The notes under the pieces: generated by a model
What the model saw: the letters and a program-made list of their open reading frames with translations, nothing else
Databases searched by the model: none
Told to the model about the DNA's origin: nothing
Part shown: positions 38,301 through 48,400 of the stretch, piece by piece
Numbering within the stretch: position 1 is the stretch's first letter
How the letters are laid out: each line of letters starts with the position of its first letter
DNA from: Branchiostoma floridae
Lineage: Eukaryota > Chordata > Leptocardii > Amphioxiformes > Branchiostomatidae
Assembly (NCBI RefSeq): GCF_000003815.2
Contig: NC_049992.1
Location: 7,526,493 to 7,590,492, forward strand
Direction of reading: 5' to 3'
DNA length: 64,000 nucleotides
Translations under genes and position numbers: made by a program

Positions 38301-38637
38301 ACTTATCGGTGATCACAGCAAGGCAATCAACTTCTTTGAAGAGTCTTTACAGATGCAGAAACGTTTGCGTGGAAACCATTCAGACCATCCGGACGTTTGT
38401 CTGCTTCTGTCTAATCTAGGGGCGTCTTTGGCAGCTCGGGGTGACTACAGAAAAGCAACTGGCGTTCTACAAGAGGCATTGACGACGATGCGCAAAGTCT
38501 ATGGACACAACGCGGCCCATCCAGATATACTGAGGACGCTGAAGAACCTGAGTATAGCATGGAGAGACATGGGCGATCACGACAAGGCAGCTGCAATATC
38601 GCTACAGGCGGAGGAGATGCAAACTCGACTAAAATAA
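35389..38637 (+). CDS. Exon 4, part 2: 21-TPR array
   Basis: A 1,082-codon open frame from the first in-frame GTG after the frameshift to TAA. About 130 residues of helical linker (ISNQNAHHIAVLVAISAELR; PNQKMLYRYYYSALPLRR) are followed by 21 repeats of 42-44 residues with consensus helix A LNNLGxAWSxLGDxRKA, helix B FYEQALxMRKRVYG and a loop HPDIA, as in the kinesin-light-chain/TPR_10-12 class. Repeat starts are near FRNLGWVCYSMGEY, LRSLGAVASCMGDY, LHNLGSTWADMGNN and so on to LKNLSIAWRDMGDH. Such superhelices normally bind peptides or partner proteins. The end is followed at 377 bp by the stop codon of the convergent GalNAc-transferase gene. Confidence 0.8.
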   Translation: MQNIALRCGVGTSSVWASIEELEAGGYISNQNAHHIAVLVAISAELRLRTYMANGGQKENMSALLRLSSKKGHSKKTVPDLEKVFYLPNQKMLYRYYYSALPLRRALSELQKENASFSLAFSLFETSEGTKGEMKMKLCDFISAKALFERALERNQAIHGNGKGHPDIAACFRNLGWVCYSMGEYGDARAFLQQALDMYHRIHGSTHPAIAASLRSLGAVASCMGDYKQAETLFEQALETLKLLHGDSADQEDISSVLHNLGSTWADMGNNRKAVSFYEKCLEIRKSLHDSKTAHPDVASVLNSLGAAWNNLGDYKKAIDFYRQALILRTLTYGGETVHPDIVSSLGNLGTAYLNLKDHSKAIDLFEQAVQMNNLLYGQDHAHPETASLIDNLGSAWNSIGAHRKALNIFERALHMKRRVYGDFAVHPEIATSLANLGEVWSDLEDHRKALKMYSQALDMYKAVYGQDTAHPGIAITLNHFGAAWRCLGFPRKAIHFYEQALHMRERVYGQNAAHPDIATSLNNLGEAWSQLGDRRKALAYIEQALDTRKRVYGYDVDHPDIAATFNDLGVAWSIFGDPMKVIVFYAQALNMRKRLYGHDRDHPDIAMSLSNLGTAWSILGQVRKALPFYKDALDMTIRIYGDTAHSDIAGSLNNIGIAWVNLGQYRKAIKFFERAIAMKKRLYKNRNAYPKIAVSLNNLGEAWSALGHHGRSLLIHENALHMRRCTYGRDTPHPHTATSLYNLGKSWSNLGDHRKAMMFHEQALNMRIRITGNNESASDPDIASSLESMGVVLSDIGDYRKAISFYERALKMRNNVYGHDAIHPGFASLYNNLGTAWSQLGHQRKAVDFHELALDIRRQTYGQEGAHPDIASSLNNLGAAWCNLGDYRKALKLYEEALDIRRRAYGTKTAHQDVIRSLANLGATWNYLGRPNKAILCYEEALDMSRAIFNGGLAHHQTASLLQKLGTSWGLIGDHSKAINFFEESLQMQKRLRGNHSDHPDVCLLLSNLGASLAARGDYRKATGVLQEALTTMRKVYGHNAAHPDILRTLKNLSIAWRDMGDHDKAAAISLQAEEMQTRLK

Positions 38638-38768
38638 GAAGCAAAGTATGGATTCAGTAGTTTGATATTCATGTTAGCTCTGAAGCATCAGTGTATACAG
38701 TCTGTATCATTTTTATCATTGTGATCATTATTAACATAAGCCTATAGAGTCTTTGCCATTATAGTGTC

Positions 38769-38774
38769 TTTATT
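38769..38774 (-). terminator. Candidate poly(A) signal of the GalNAc-transferase gene
   Basis: TTTATT on the plus strand is AATAAA on the minus strand, about 240 bases after the stop at 39014. A second AATAAA lies at about 38826-38831. The 3' UTR would overlap the downstream region of the convergent TPR gene. Confidence 0.4.
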
Positions 38775-39013
38775 TTGTACATATCAGATAAATCTACAAT
38801 GTAAATACTTAAGGTAGTGATATTTTTTTATTTCCTTTGATGTTGTCATCAATCTTAACTCATGTCAATATTGGAAAAGAAAAAGTGAAACGGATGTTTG
38901 GTGTCCTGCTTTCATTGTATTCTCATAGTACTGAAACTGGAATCACTTTGAAAAATTGATTTGATCTATTACTGACTAGGTTTGCAATTGTGAATATGAC
39001 AACTATTTTCGTG

Positions 39014-39148
39014 TTATCCTGTTAAAGGTTGAAAGTTTTCGATGCGCCACCTCTGGCTGCCACTAGTACTGCAGTCCATCATACTCAACCCAGATACGGA
39101 TCCGTCCAAACACCTGTCAGTTTGAGGGTGGTACAGCACTCCGGACTC
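39014..39148 (-). CDS. GalNAc-transferase terminal exon (third lectin repeat)
   Basis: Acceptor ATCTCTTTTCAG, then [32 protein letters not shown], and a C-terminus NFQPLTG before TAA. CLD and QxW mark it as the gamma repeat of the ricin-type domain. It joins in phase 0 to the preceding exon, which ends QKWVVK at GTAATG; reading through that donor instead would give a different 34-residue tail and lose this repeat. Confidence 0.8.
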   Translation of the reverse strand, partial: ESGVLYHPQTDRCLDGSVSGLSMMDCSTSGSQRWRIENFQPLTG

Positions 39149-39386
39149 CTGAAAAGAGATGATACATCTTGTATGTACGGTGGCCCAGAAGTAAAAAGTA
39201 TTTTTTTCAAGTCTTTACCTTGTTGTCATTGTCATTTTCTGTGTGTGATTTCATTCCTGGGGGCAAGGGGGGAGGTGCTTTCATTTTTTGGAAAGACTCT
39301 ATCATGCATCACCCCCTTGGCCTGACCTTGACATTGGGGTTAAAAATGCGCACAGAAAATGAACATACAGACGGAAAATAAAAATG

Positions 39387-39444
<58 letters not shown>

Positions 39445-42400
39445 TAGAAAATGAAAACACCCACAGCAAATGAAAATACACACAGAAAGAAAATCAAATT
39501 TGAATACAAAGCAAAAGATAGGAAAAACGTCTTTGTACTTCTGGGCCACCGTATGAATATCTATCTACTAGTAGTATATAGATTTATTTAAGATAACAGG
39601 AAGGCCGGCTGATTTATCAGAAGCGACATTACAAACGACTGTGCAAAGCGCCCCTTGTCGTCTGCACATTACCTTGACAACCCATTTCTGCTCCTCAGAC
39701 GGTCCGTCGTCACCGCGCACGTGTGTGCACTTTGCCGTGATGACGTCAGACCTATCCCATGATGCCTGCAGACAAAAGTCCCCACTGACGTCACGTATTT
39801 CCTGCGCATGCGTCACTTCCCAGTACTAGTGGGGAATGGAGTTCACCATTATGACAGTTACAATGGCAATGATTTTATTACATATTCCTGCCCAACATGG
39901 GCTAAATGCATCGAGTTTGACAACTTAAGTATACATGAAAGAGGTTACATCTGATATTACTAAATTCTACAGAGTCTCTTTTCTTTTTTTAAAACTTCTG
40001 TAAAAAAATTTACAAAGCTTTTCCAGCGCGTTGTACTCATTAGTCGACATAGTGTAGTTGAACATTTCGCATATTCATGATCTAGTTGTTGTGTACTTAT
40101 GAGAGCTCTATGCATCTCTGTGTATAGTGGGCATTCTAAAAGAAAATGTACTTCATTCTCTACACATGTGTCGTTGCAAAATGCACACGTTTGGAGGAGA
40201 CTGGTTGTGTCTTCCAACTTTAATTTAGAAAAACAGGTGCTTGATCTCCTCCAGATACTTTGTTTTCGCTCACCTCTTTATATTTTCTGTATCTCTTACA
40301 TGATATTTTGCCACATGTCTATGTGATATCTATTTCAATTTACGGCACATATTTGCTGATTCTGCAGCAGCTTTGTACTATTTTTAGTCTGGTCGAAAAC
40401 GATTTGAAACGGCCGAAAAGTGATGCGCGCGTGAATGCCATCCATATAAAGAAATGAACATGGCCTGAGCATACCTGGGTACCGCCCTTCCCGTGGCAGG
40501 GGAACACCCCTGCTGGCTCCTTCCCAGCCTTGATGACGTCCAGACACAGGCCCGTTTGTTCGTTGGAGATCTGCGGGGAAGACGTTATGCATACAATAAA
40601 CATAGGGTAAAAAACGAAATAAGTCATTTTATAATCAGATTTCAATTTGAATCTGCTTAAAGCCACATAGATAAAAGTCTAATTGGGGTTTGATTACTTT
40701 CATATCAATAATGACATGTACACAGTCGATCGTCATCATAGCCTACATATATACCTTTTCATACATACAAACATGTATTTGGGTTGTACTAATGAAACAT
40801 TTTTTTTATGGGAGTGAAGGTAGCATGGTAATGAAGACTGCAAGTTACATGTAAGCTGCCTCACAATTCCAAGTGCGCATGTGCATTCGTTATATATTGT
40901 AGTCTAGGTCAAAGTTCAAGATCCCTTGGCCTGTGAACAGATCCTTAACTGTTATCCGTTTCCCAACAGCCACCACTTCGGAAATGGTCGTAAGCAGGCT
41001 GAACACGCACGGCTGTATACAAGGCAATAATTTCAGAACACAGTTTTTCGGGTATGGGGATTTACATGGTTAAGGACCCCAAAGTGAGGTGGTTCGACGA
41101 CTCAAAACCTATAGTAGGGTGCAGATACAATTCACAAGAATTTAGTATGTTGAAGTTGAGGGTACAAGCTACAAAATATCTGAAGATGAGCATAGATTTG
41201 CCGGCTCGTTTTTCTATAACAGACACTTTGATTTGACCCCCAGCGGAGGTCATGGAACTGCAGGCGGCGAACAGGAAGTGCCGGTAACATATCAAGGCGC
41301 AAATTCCCGCCGGCCGAAAAAGCGATGTAATCCAACTTATACAGTATGAACGCCGATGTATTCCTCTACTATTCACCACAGATTCCACCTCGCTGTCGTG
41401 CACGGAAGAATAAATACGGCCTTTGCAAGTACCGCGATGCACTATTTTAACCCGAACTACTTTTGGGGACGGGGGTCGCGGATAATTACTGTGTTATGAG
41501 ACCTTAAGCCAACTTGACCTTGGATTTCTTTACGTTCATACAATAAAACTAGTCAAGATACAAAACCGTACCAAATTTTAGAGCAGAAATCCAAATGGTT
41601 CCTGAGATATGGCCAACTTTGCACTTTGGCGCCTAGCACAGGTGTCGGCACTGTACAAGGACTATCTGAGGGGCCGCCAATTGGTCTCATTATCTCAACA
41701 AACTTGATATTCTGGTTGACTTTTTCTGTTATAAGGAGCTTGCCAGACCACATTCTACCGTTCTGAGTGATTGGGGTTGGGGGTTTGTCTTTTTTAGGGC
41801 GGAAAAAGGGGGGGGGGGAGTCGAGCGGGCTTTAGACCGCACTAAGTCCTATACTTAAGCATAGGGAACGGTCTAGGCGGCCGTTGCCATGGTAACGGCG
41901 GGTCAGACGGTAACAAAAATGTTACAGTTCAAGTCAGCCGAGGTCAATTACCAACATATCGGTCAAATTTAATGTGCTTGTCCGTCCCTGGGGAATTCAC
42001 GCTGTGGATGAAGGTCTCAGAACACAGTTTTTCGGGTATGGGGATTTACATGGTTAAGGACCCCAAAGTGAGGTGGTTCGACGACTCAAAACCTATAGTA
42101 GGGTGCAGATACAATTCACAAGAATTTAGTATGTTGAAGTTGAGGGTACAAGCTACAAAATATCTGAAGATGAGCATAGATTTGCCGGCTCGTTTTTCTA
42201 TAACAGACACTTTGATTTGACCCCCAGCGGAGGTCATGGAACTGCAGGCGGCGAACAGGAAGTGCCGGTAACATATCAAGGCGCAAATTCCCGCCGGCCG
42301 AAAAAGCGATGTAATCCAACTTATACAGTATGAACGCCGATGTATTCCTCTACTATTCACCACAGATTCCACCTCGCTGTCGTGCACGGAAGAATAAATA

Positions 42401-45400
42401 CGGCCTTTGCAAGTACCGCGATGCACTATTTTAACCCGAACTACTTTTGGGGACGGGGGTCGCGGATAATTACTGTGTTATGAGACCACAAGTCAACAGA
42501 CCTTTAACTTTGACTTGGACCACAATGCATCTCGACTGCGCATGCGCACTTGGGACGTATTGTGGGATCACGCCTGACGTAATTTATCAAGCCATACCTG
42601 ATTGGCCAAATATCCGGGTCATACACGGTTGTAACTGAACATGTAAATAAGTGAAGTCACGTGACTTACCTGCCCATGTGCGATTGGTTGGATGTCTGGG
42701 ACGTACAAAGTGGGGAACACGTGACTCAGGTACCAGCTGAAGTCCCGACAGTGAAGACCTTTCCTCAGAAGCTTCCGCTGCGTCACGTCTCCCATGTCAT
42801 ACTAGTTAAAGGTTCAAACAATGTAGTTTTAGCCATTTAGGTTATCACTTCCAACAAGTGAACATATCATTAAATTTTTACATGAGTTCAAGGTCTCATC
42901 TTTCCAAGGAGCTTAACCGCCTTGATCTTTCAGACATCCACATGCTTTCGACATCATGTTACAAAAATGAGTGATGATGCCCCCTGAGATATTTTTGTTC
43001 ACTTAGGCAGACTTGCGGCAACAGTACGTCTACACTAATGTGAGAATGTCAGGGTGAGTATGTTGCTTTTCCCTCCTACTGTATTTCCATAAATATAGTC
43101 TCGTAACTGTGTAACTGTTGATAGTAAAGGCCTCTGTCATTCGCACATGCGTAAGAGCTTTTTCTAGGACTGGTATGTGTATATATTTTTGCATTATTCC
43201 GACTTTTATTTAACCTTGAAAATTACATCTCTTTGGCCTTGACCATTTCTCAAGAGTTCAAGAGCTGAGGAGGTCAGGAGATATCACACACAGTTGTTAA
43301 CAATGATACATTCAAATTTTCCATAATCATATTTAGTAATGTAAACAGATCATTAACATCATATCAGTCCATACTCCATTATTTTAGTCAGTCCGTGGCC
43401 ACTTGCTGCAACGTGAATTACAACTCATCGGTATAGCCTCCATGGCAGGCTCTCTGATGCCTTTTTTTGGCTCATGATACACTTTTGCTGGTCATTTTGA
43501 GGCCGGCAGCCAGATAAGGCCAGCAATCAGCGACCCAGTATAGAATGAAATGGCCATCAAAAGTGTATTATGAGCCAAAAAAGGCACCAGAGTCTCTGAG
43601 AGCCTGTTATGGAGGCTATCATAGGTAGGTGAAGTTCGAAAAATGAATTGACTAGAACCTTTCTATATTCGGGGTGTTTCCTGTAGTAGATCTCCTTGTA
43701 GTCGTCCATCCACACCTCTGCCATGCGCCTGTTGTTATGCACCAACTTCTTCCAGGCATCTCCGGTCGAGTAGGGTGACGTGGGTCTGAACACGTGACCC
43801 ACGTGAGAGCACGGCAGGACCACGATGGTTCCGCCACACTGCCAGATCTGTCATGGAATGATTTTGATTTTGCGGATGACATTTTTGGAGCCACGTACTA
43901 CCACATGGCGGGGGGGGGGGTCTCATCTGGTTTAGGTAAGGGAGTTCTTTTGATAATAAACTACAGCCCGGCCTCCTGATTGGGTCAGTCTTGAGAGAAA
44001 TGCAGAATTTCTGAACCTCGTCCGTGTGTCTCAGTAATTTGACACCTTACATTTGGTGGCAGAGGTGGGATCCCCCTAATCTAAACCAGATGAGCTTTTC
44101 TCCAAATATGATGGGACATATCTGATAAGATCATCAACTATGGATCCACATCTTCTTTGATAGTGAAAAAATGATGTCGTTTTGTGATCGTTATATCGCC
44201 ACAACTACACATACAGCGTTTGTGGACGGATATGAAAATCAGGAATCAAGCTGATCAGCCACAGTAGAACAAATACGGACAGCTATCAGTGATGTCATTG
44301 TTGGCACCGACGGACTGCTCTAAGCAAGTATGCACAAACCGACTGGCAACCCCACATTTAACACTATTAAGCACTCAATTTTGTGTAAAAACAATCTGTG
44401 GCAATTTGGTTCCGTTTACCCGGAAGTAAAAGAACAAATGACGTCACTTTACCCGGAAGGACATCTCTATGTTCTCCCCGCCCCAGACCTCCATGCCTGT
44501 GTCGTATGCACCCAGGTACTCGAAGTACTTCTTGTTTATCGAGAAAATTCCTCCGGCCATGGTTGGAGACCTGTAGAAATACTGAGAGATTATCGAAAGG
44601 ACTACGAGACTTAGAGAGGACTAAGAGATTAAGGACTAAGAGATTAAGCTCGATCACCATTCCGAGTAAGCATGCGGAGCGACGAGAATTTAGAGTAACA
44701 TATGATAGGTAGCGGTCCCTGAGATGTAAACAAAACACATCTGGACATTGCTATGCGAATCGAGATAATCGTCGAGACGAGAACGGTTTAAACTTTGGGG
44801 GACTTCGCTTTTGATTTACTACCCACAACTCCTTATGCTGCTCATGCGAACTAAGAATGGTGAACGAGCTTATTCAACTTGAGTGGGCCGCTATCTGTAT
44901 TTTGCTTGTGTATGTTTGTTCAATAAAAAGGCCATTAAAATTTAGAAAACGTTTCGCCGCAAGGTTATCTTCGGCACCCAGTATTAGTTTTACGTAGTAT
45001 AAGTTGATCTGTCTCTTAAAACTACTACCAGGTCCAAACGATGACCCGGACGGCGGAGACCTGTTTCTGCTCCGAAGAGATTCCTGCCATCCCGCGGTAA
45101 TAATAAGGTGGACGATATGTTAGGTAACACCTCCATAGAATCCAGACTTTACCTGATGGGATCTACAGGAGATTTTCGCCGTCTTCGCTCGTGCTCAGGA
45201 ATCGGCTCCCATATGAAGGTGAGTTCTTTGAAGTTGATCCCGCCCATCTGTGTACTCTGTGGAGTAAGAAACGACGGTAAATAATAAAACAAACAAAGAA
45301 ACAAACAAACAAACATACGATATTGAGAAGGATTTTGGGAGGATAAAAAGTGGTTGCTGTGATTGAAAGTGTTCTACATATCAATAAACACTTATCAGGT

Positions 45401-48400
45401 TATATTGGTTCGCGATTTCCAACGTTGGCTATGTTCTCTTGTGCCGGGAAAGGGAGTTTGCCGAGGAAGGGAGTTTCTTGGAAGGGAGTTGCCGTGATAG
45501 CGANNNNNNNNNNNNNNNNNNNNNNNNNNNNNNNNNNNNNNNNNNNNNNNNNNNNNNNNNNNNNNNNNNNNNNNNNNNNNNNNNNNNNNNNNNNNNNNNN
45601 NNNTCCAACTGCGGTTCCAGCCACCCGTGCATGCACTCACAGTGCGAGTCCAGAAACGTCAGGACCTAGGCGCAGGTACGAAAATTATCGTCAAATATGT
45701 AAACTTCAAAACCACGGGGAAGTAAAAGCCTGCACAGAGACTTAGGGATAACACTCCTATAACTTAGACGTCCTAGGGAACCCTAGCACAAAAAATATCC
45801 CTGAAAAAGTCCCAGGCCCAGGGAGCAAACTCTAGCCCCTTCAGAATGGCCCCTACAACAGTATGTACATGTGTACGTTGTACTATGTCCTAACTGCGGC
45901 CGTGACTGCCATGCCAGGATCGGCCTGCAGTGCAGAGTCATAGCAGACGTGCCAACCACCGTGACTTCAAAAAAAGCAATACCACCATCTGCAAAGAAAG
46001 AAGGATACCTACTACTACTACTATTGCTACTACTTCCTCTACGACTACGTTATATTATAAACTAAGTGCCTAGACGAATAAGTGAGGGGAGAGTACGTAG
46101 TGTTGAAAGTGGTAAGGAAGGTAAATTTCCGATGAAAATCAGTGTGAGTATTCCACAGACGCTTTGGCCTTCGGCGAGTATTCTAACCCACAGCTGACGC
46201 GGAAAGCAATCTACAGATAAAAACAGTATGTAGAGACGCCCCTGGGGCGTTACCAAAATGATTTTTTCTCTGCCTTGGCCTACACAAGTCCCCGTTATCA
46301 GCAGAGAGAGAAGATAAAGCTAGCTAGGAAAAAAGACAGGAGAGGATAAGAATCATCATCTCCTTCCCCCTTCCTTCATAGACGTATCTACCTCTCCCTG
46401 TTTTCTTTAACAGGTTGTAAAAAGCTGTTAACAACTAAAGGAGTTAATAAACAATAACCAATAATTTCTCCTTGACTGTTTTATGGTCGAACAAAAGGAG
46501 TCTAAGAGGCTCCGCCTGTGAGGCGTAGCCAAAAAAGAATTACCTCTCCTCTTGCGTGTAAGGCCCCCAGTAGACGGGCCCTGATCAGCCCCTGCCGCTC
46601 CGGGCTGCGCACAAGTCGCACCTGGGGGAGTGTCGACAGGTACGCCTCCAATGGAGCCTTTAGGTGATCTGGAATGTATTTTGTTACCTATTAGGACATA
46701 TTGTTACCTCCATGAAATGACATGAAGGTTATATTTTCACTAGCGTTTCTCTCTCTCTCGCTCTCTCTCTCTCTCTGTGTGTGTGTGTATCCGTGAAAAA
46801 TATAATTCAAGAATGGCTGAATGGATTGGTTTCATACTTGGTGTGTTGGTACTTGGTAGGGTGTAACGAAAGCTGGAAATTATTAGATATTTACCCCCTA
46901 GCAGCTTCCCTTGGTACTTCAGCGCTAGAGAGATAAAGAAAACTGTACAAAATAAAAAGCTCAATGAAGACACCTAAACACGTCAAAGAGCAGCCGCAGC
47001 CGAACATCTACTTGGAGAATAACTACTAGTATTCCTTACCAAACGTACTGCAGTCGTCCACCAGGATGACTTCCCGCAGCAGCTCGGCAGGGGACGCTTC
47101 TAACACGCTGTGCACCGTGCGCAGCAGAGTGGACCACGCCTCGTTGTAGAAGATGATGATGACAGAGGTTTGAGGTAAGGGCCGGAAAAACTGCTTTTGT
47201 TTACACCTGTATAAATGATGAACATCTTCACGATAGCGATAATAATTGATAAGAAAGACAGTAGTTGGGCGTGTCCGCCATTTTTTCGGTCACTGTGTTG
47301 CTGTTGTATCTTTTTTGGCGACGCCTCAGGAGCGGAGCCTGTGGTTTAGTATCGTTGTCATATCTGGATTTGCGTATGCATATGTGCATGTGTGTGTGTG
47401 TGCGTGTATGCATATGTGCGTGCGTGCGCGCGTGCGTGTATGTGTGTTTGTGTGTGTGCTTGTGTGTGTGTGTGTGTCAGTTTGTGTGTCAGTTTGTGCG
47501 TGTGTGTGTGTTGGGCTCTGCATTAGGGCACAATTGGGAAACTTAATTTGTTTACCTCGTGTGGACGGTGTGATATTAGTGTTGATTCTAATTCTTTATC
47601 ATCAATTCTTATCTTAATTCTCGGGATTAAAATCTATTTTTAAAAAATGGATAAGTAAAACAATTCACTAACAGCCTGTGTCTGAGATCCGGCAGACTCC
47701 GGTGGAGAGATATTTTGCTGCTCGCCCATGCGTTGAAGGAGTTATTTTTCAGCCCCTCTTTATAAAGTCTTTTCTCTTCCGGGGTCGAAGGTTGAAGGTT
47801 AACCCCATGACCTCCCTCCCCCGGAGCTGTGGGGTCAACTGGCGGGCGTTTTAGATGTGGGGTCGGGTCGATTAGCTCTTTTTTCTCCTCTCTCTGAAAA
47901 GAAAGTTTCAATTGATGAAATCTTGTACTTTTCCAACGGCAAGAAAATTGACACAAAAACAAACTTTGTTCAATACTTACGTCATGCCTCAAGACGGTGG
48001 TCACGTGTCAGTGACGTATTGGTCATTACAGCCTGTGGAAGGCCTAAAATTTAATTCGGTCGCAAAATTTGTATTGGCGAGTTCCTTGTTGATGTTGGAC
48101 CAACATAGATGCTTATTACGCTGACTGACTCAAGATGTTTGATGTAATTCATTAATTTCTTAAATCCCTAGGGTAGAATGGCTACACACATTCATAGCTA
48201 AGATGATCGACAAGCAAATTCCAAATTCAAATTAGTTTCATACCGTCAAAATGAGGTCAAAACAATCATGATCAGTCATGGGTTCCAAGTTCACTATCCC
48301 TTCCCTTCCCGTTAAGTTCATTCCAAGTTCATTCCATAACATTATACTAACCTTTACAACGATTTTCTCTTTCTCCATTTTCGCTGCTGGTATTTTTTGT

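Larger units (their letters stand above)
31384..38637 (+). pseudogene. Nucleotidyltransferase-TPR repeat gene, four exons, disrupted
   Basis: Exons 31384-32091, 33099-33175, 33792-33892 and 34278-38637 join with matching phases (donors GTACGT, GTATGT, GTGAGT; acceptors CTAAG, CACAAG, CGTAG). The start ATG is in AATATGG context. Exon 1 (236 codons) has two helical modules with the motifs LGDLHLEKG and LGDLYLETG; a third (LGDVYLERG) opens exon 4. Then comes a DUF294/GlnD-type nucleotidyltransferase domain with GLGSQATELV and YSDLEFAILLED (the GS...D-x-E metal-site pattern), a helical linker, and 21 TPRs. If intact the product would be about 1,748 residues, probably cytosolic. Two lesions break it: TAG at 35003-35005, and a one-base loss between about 35383 and 35389. 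Everything else is open and well conserved, so this is a recently dead allele or an assembly/sequencing error. Similar NTase-TPR proteins are multicopy in amphioxus; their biochemical role is not known to me. Confidence 0.72.

Noticed and set aside
41062..42426. Identical 126-codon frames in the two 471-bp copies
   Set aside because: No similarity to a known family and no splice or start context; openness follows from duplication of one sequence.
41033..42487. The direct repeats as LTRs of a miniature LTR retrotransposon
   Set aside because: No TG...CA ends, no primer-binding site after the left copy, and each copy has its own inverted termini.
45350..45745. Open frames crossing the 45.5-kb and 51.5-kb gaps
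   Set aside because: They are open only because N codons are not stops; only the GalNAc-transferase exon end at 45604-45665 is supported.
47246..47617. Cys/Val-rich plus-strand frames
   Set aside because: Produced by the (GT)n tract.
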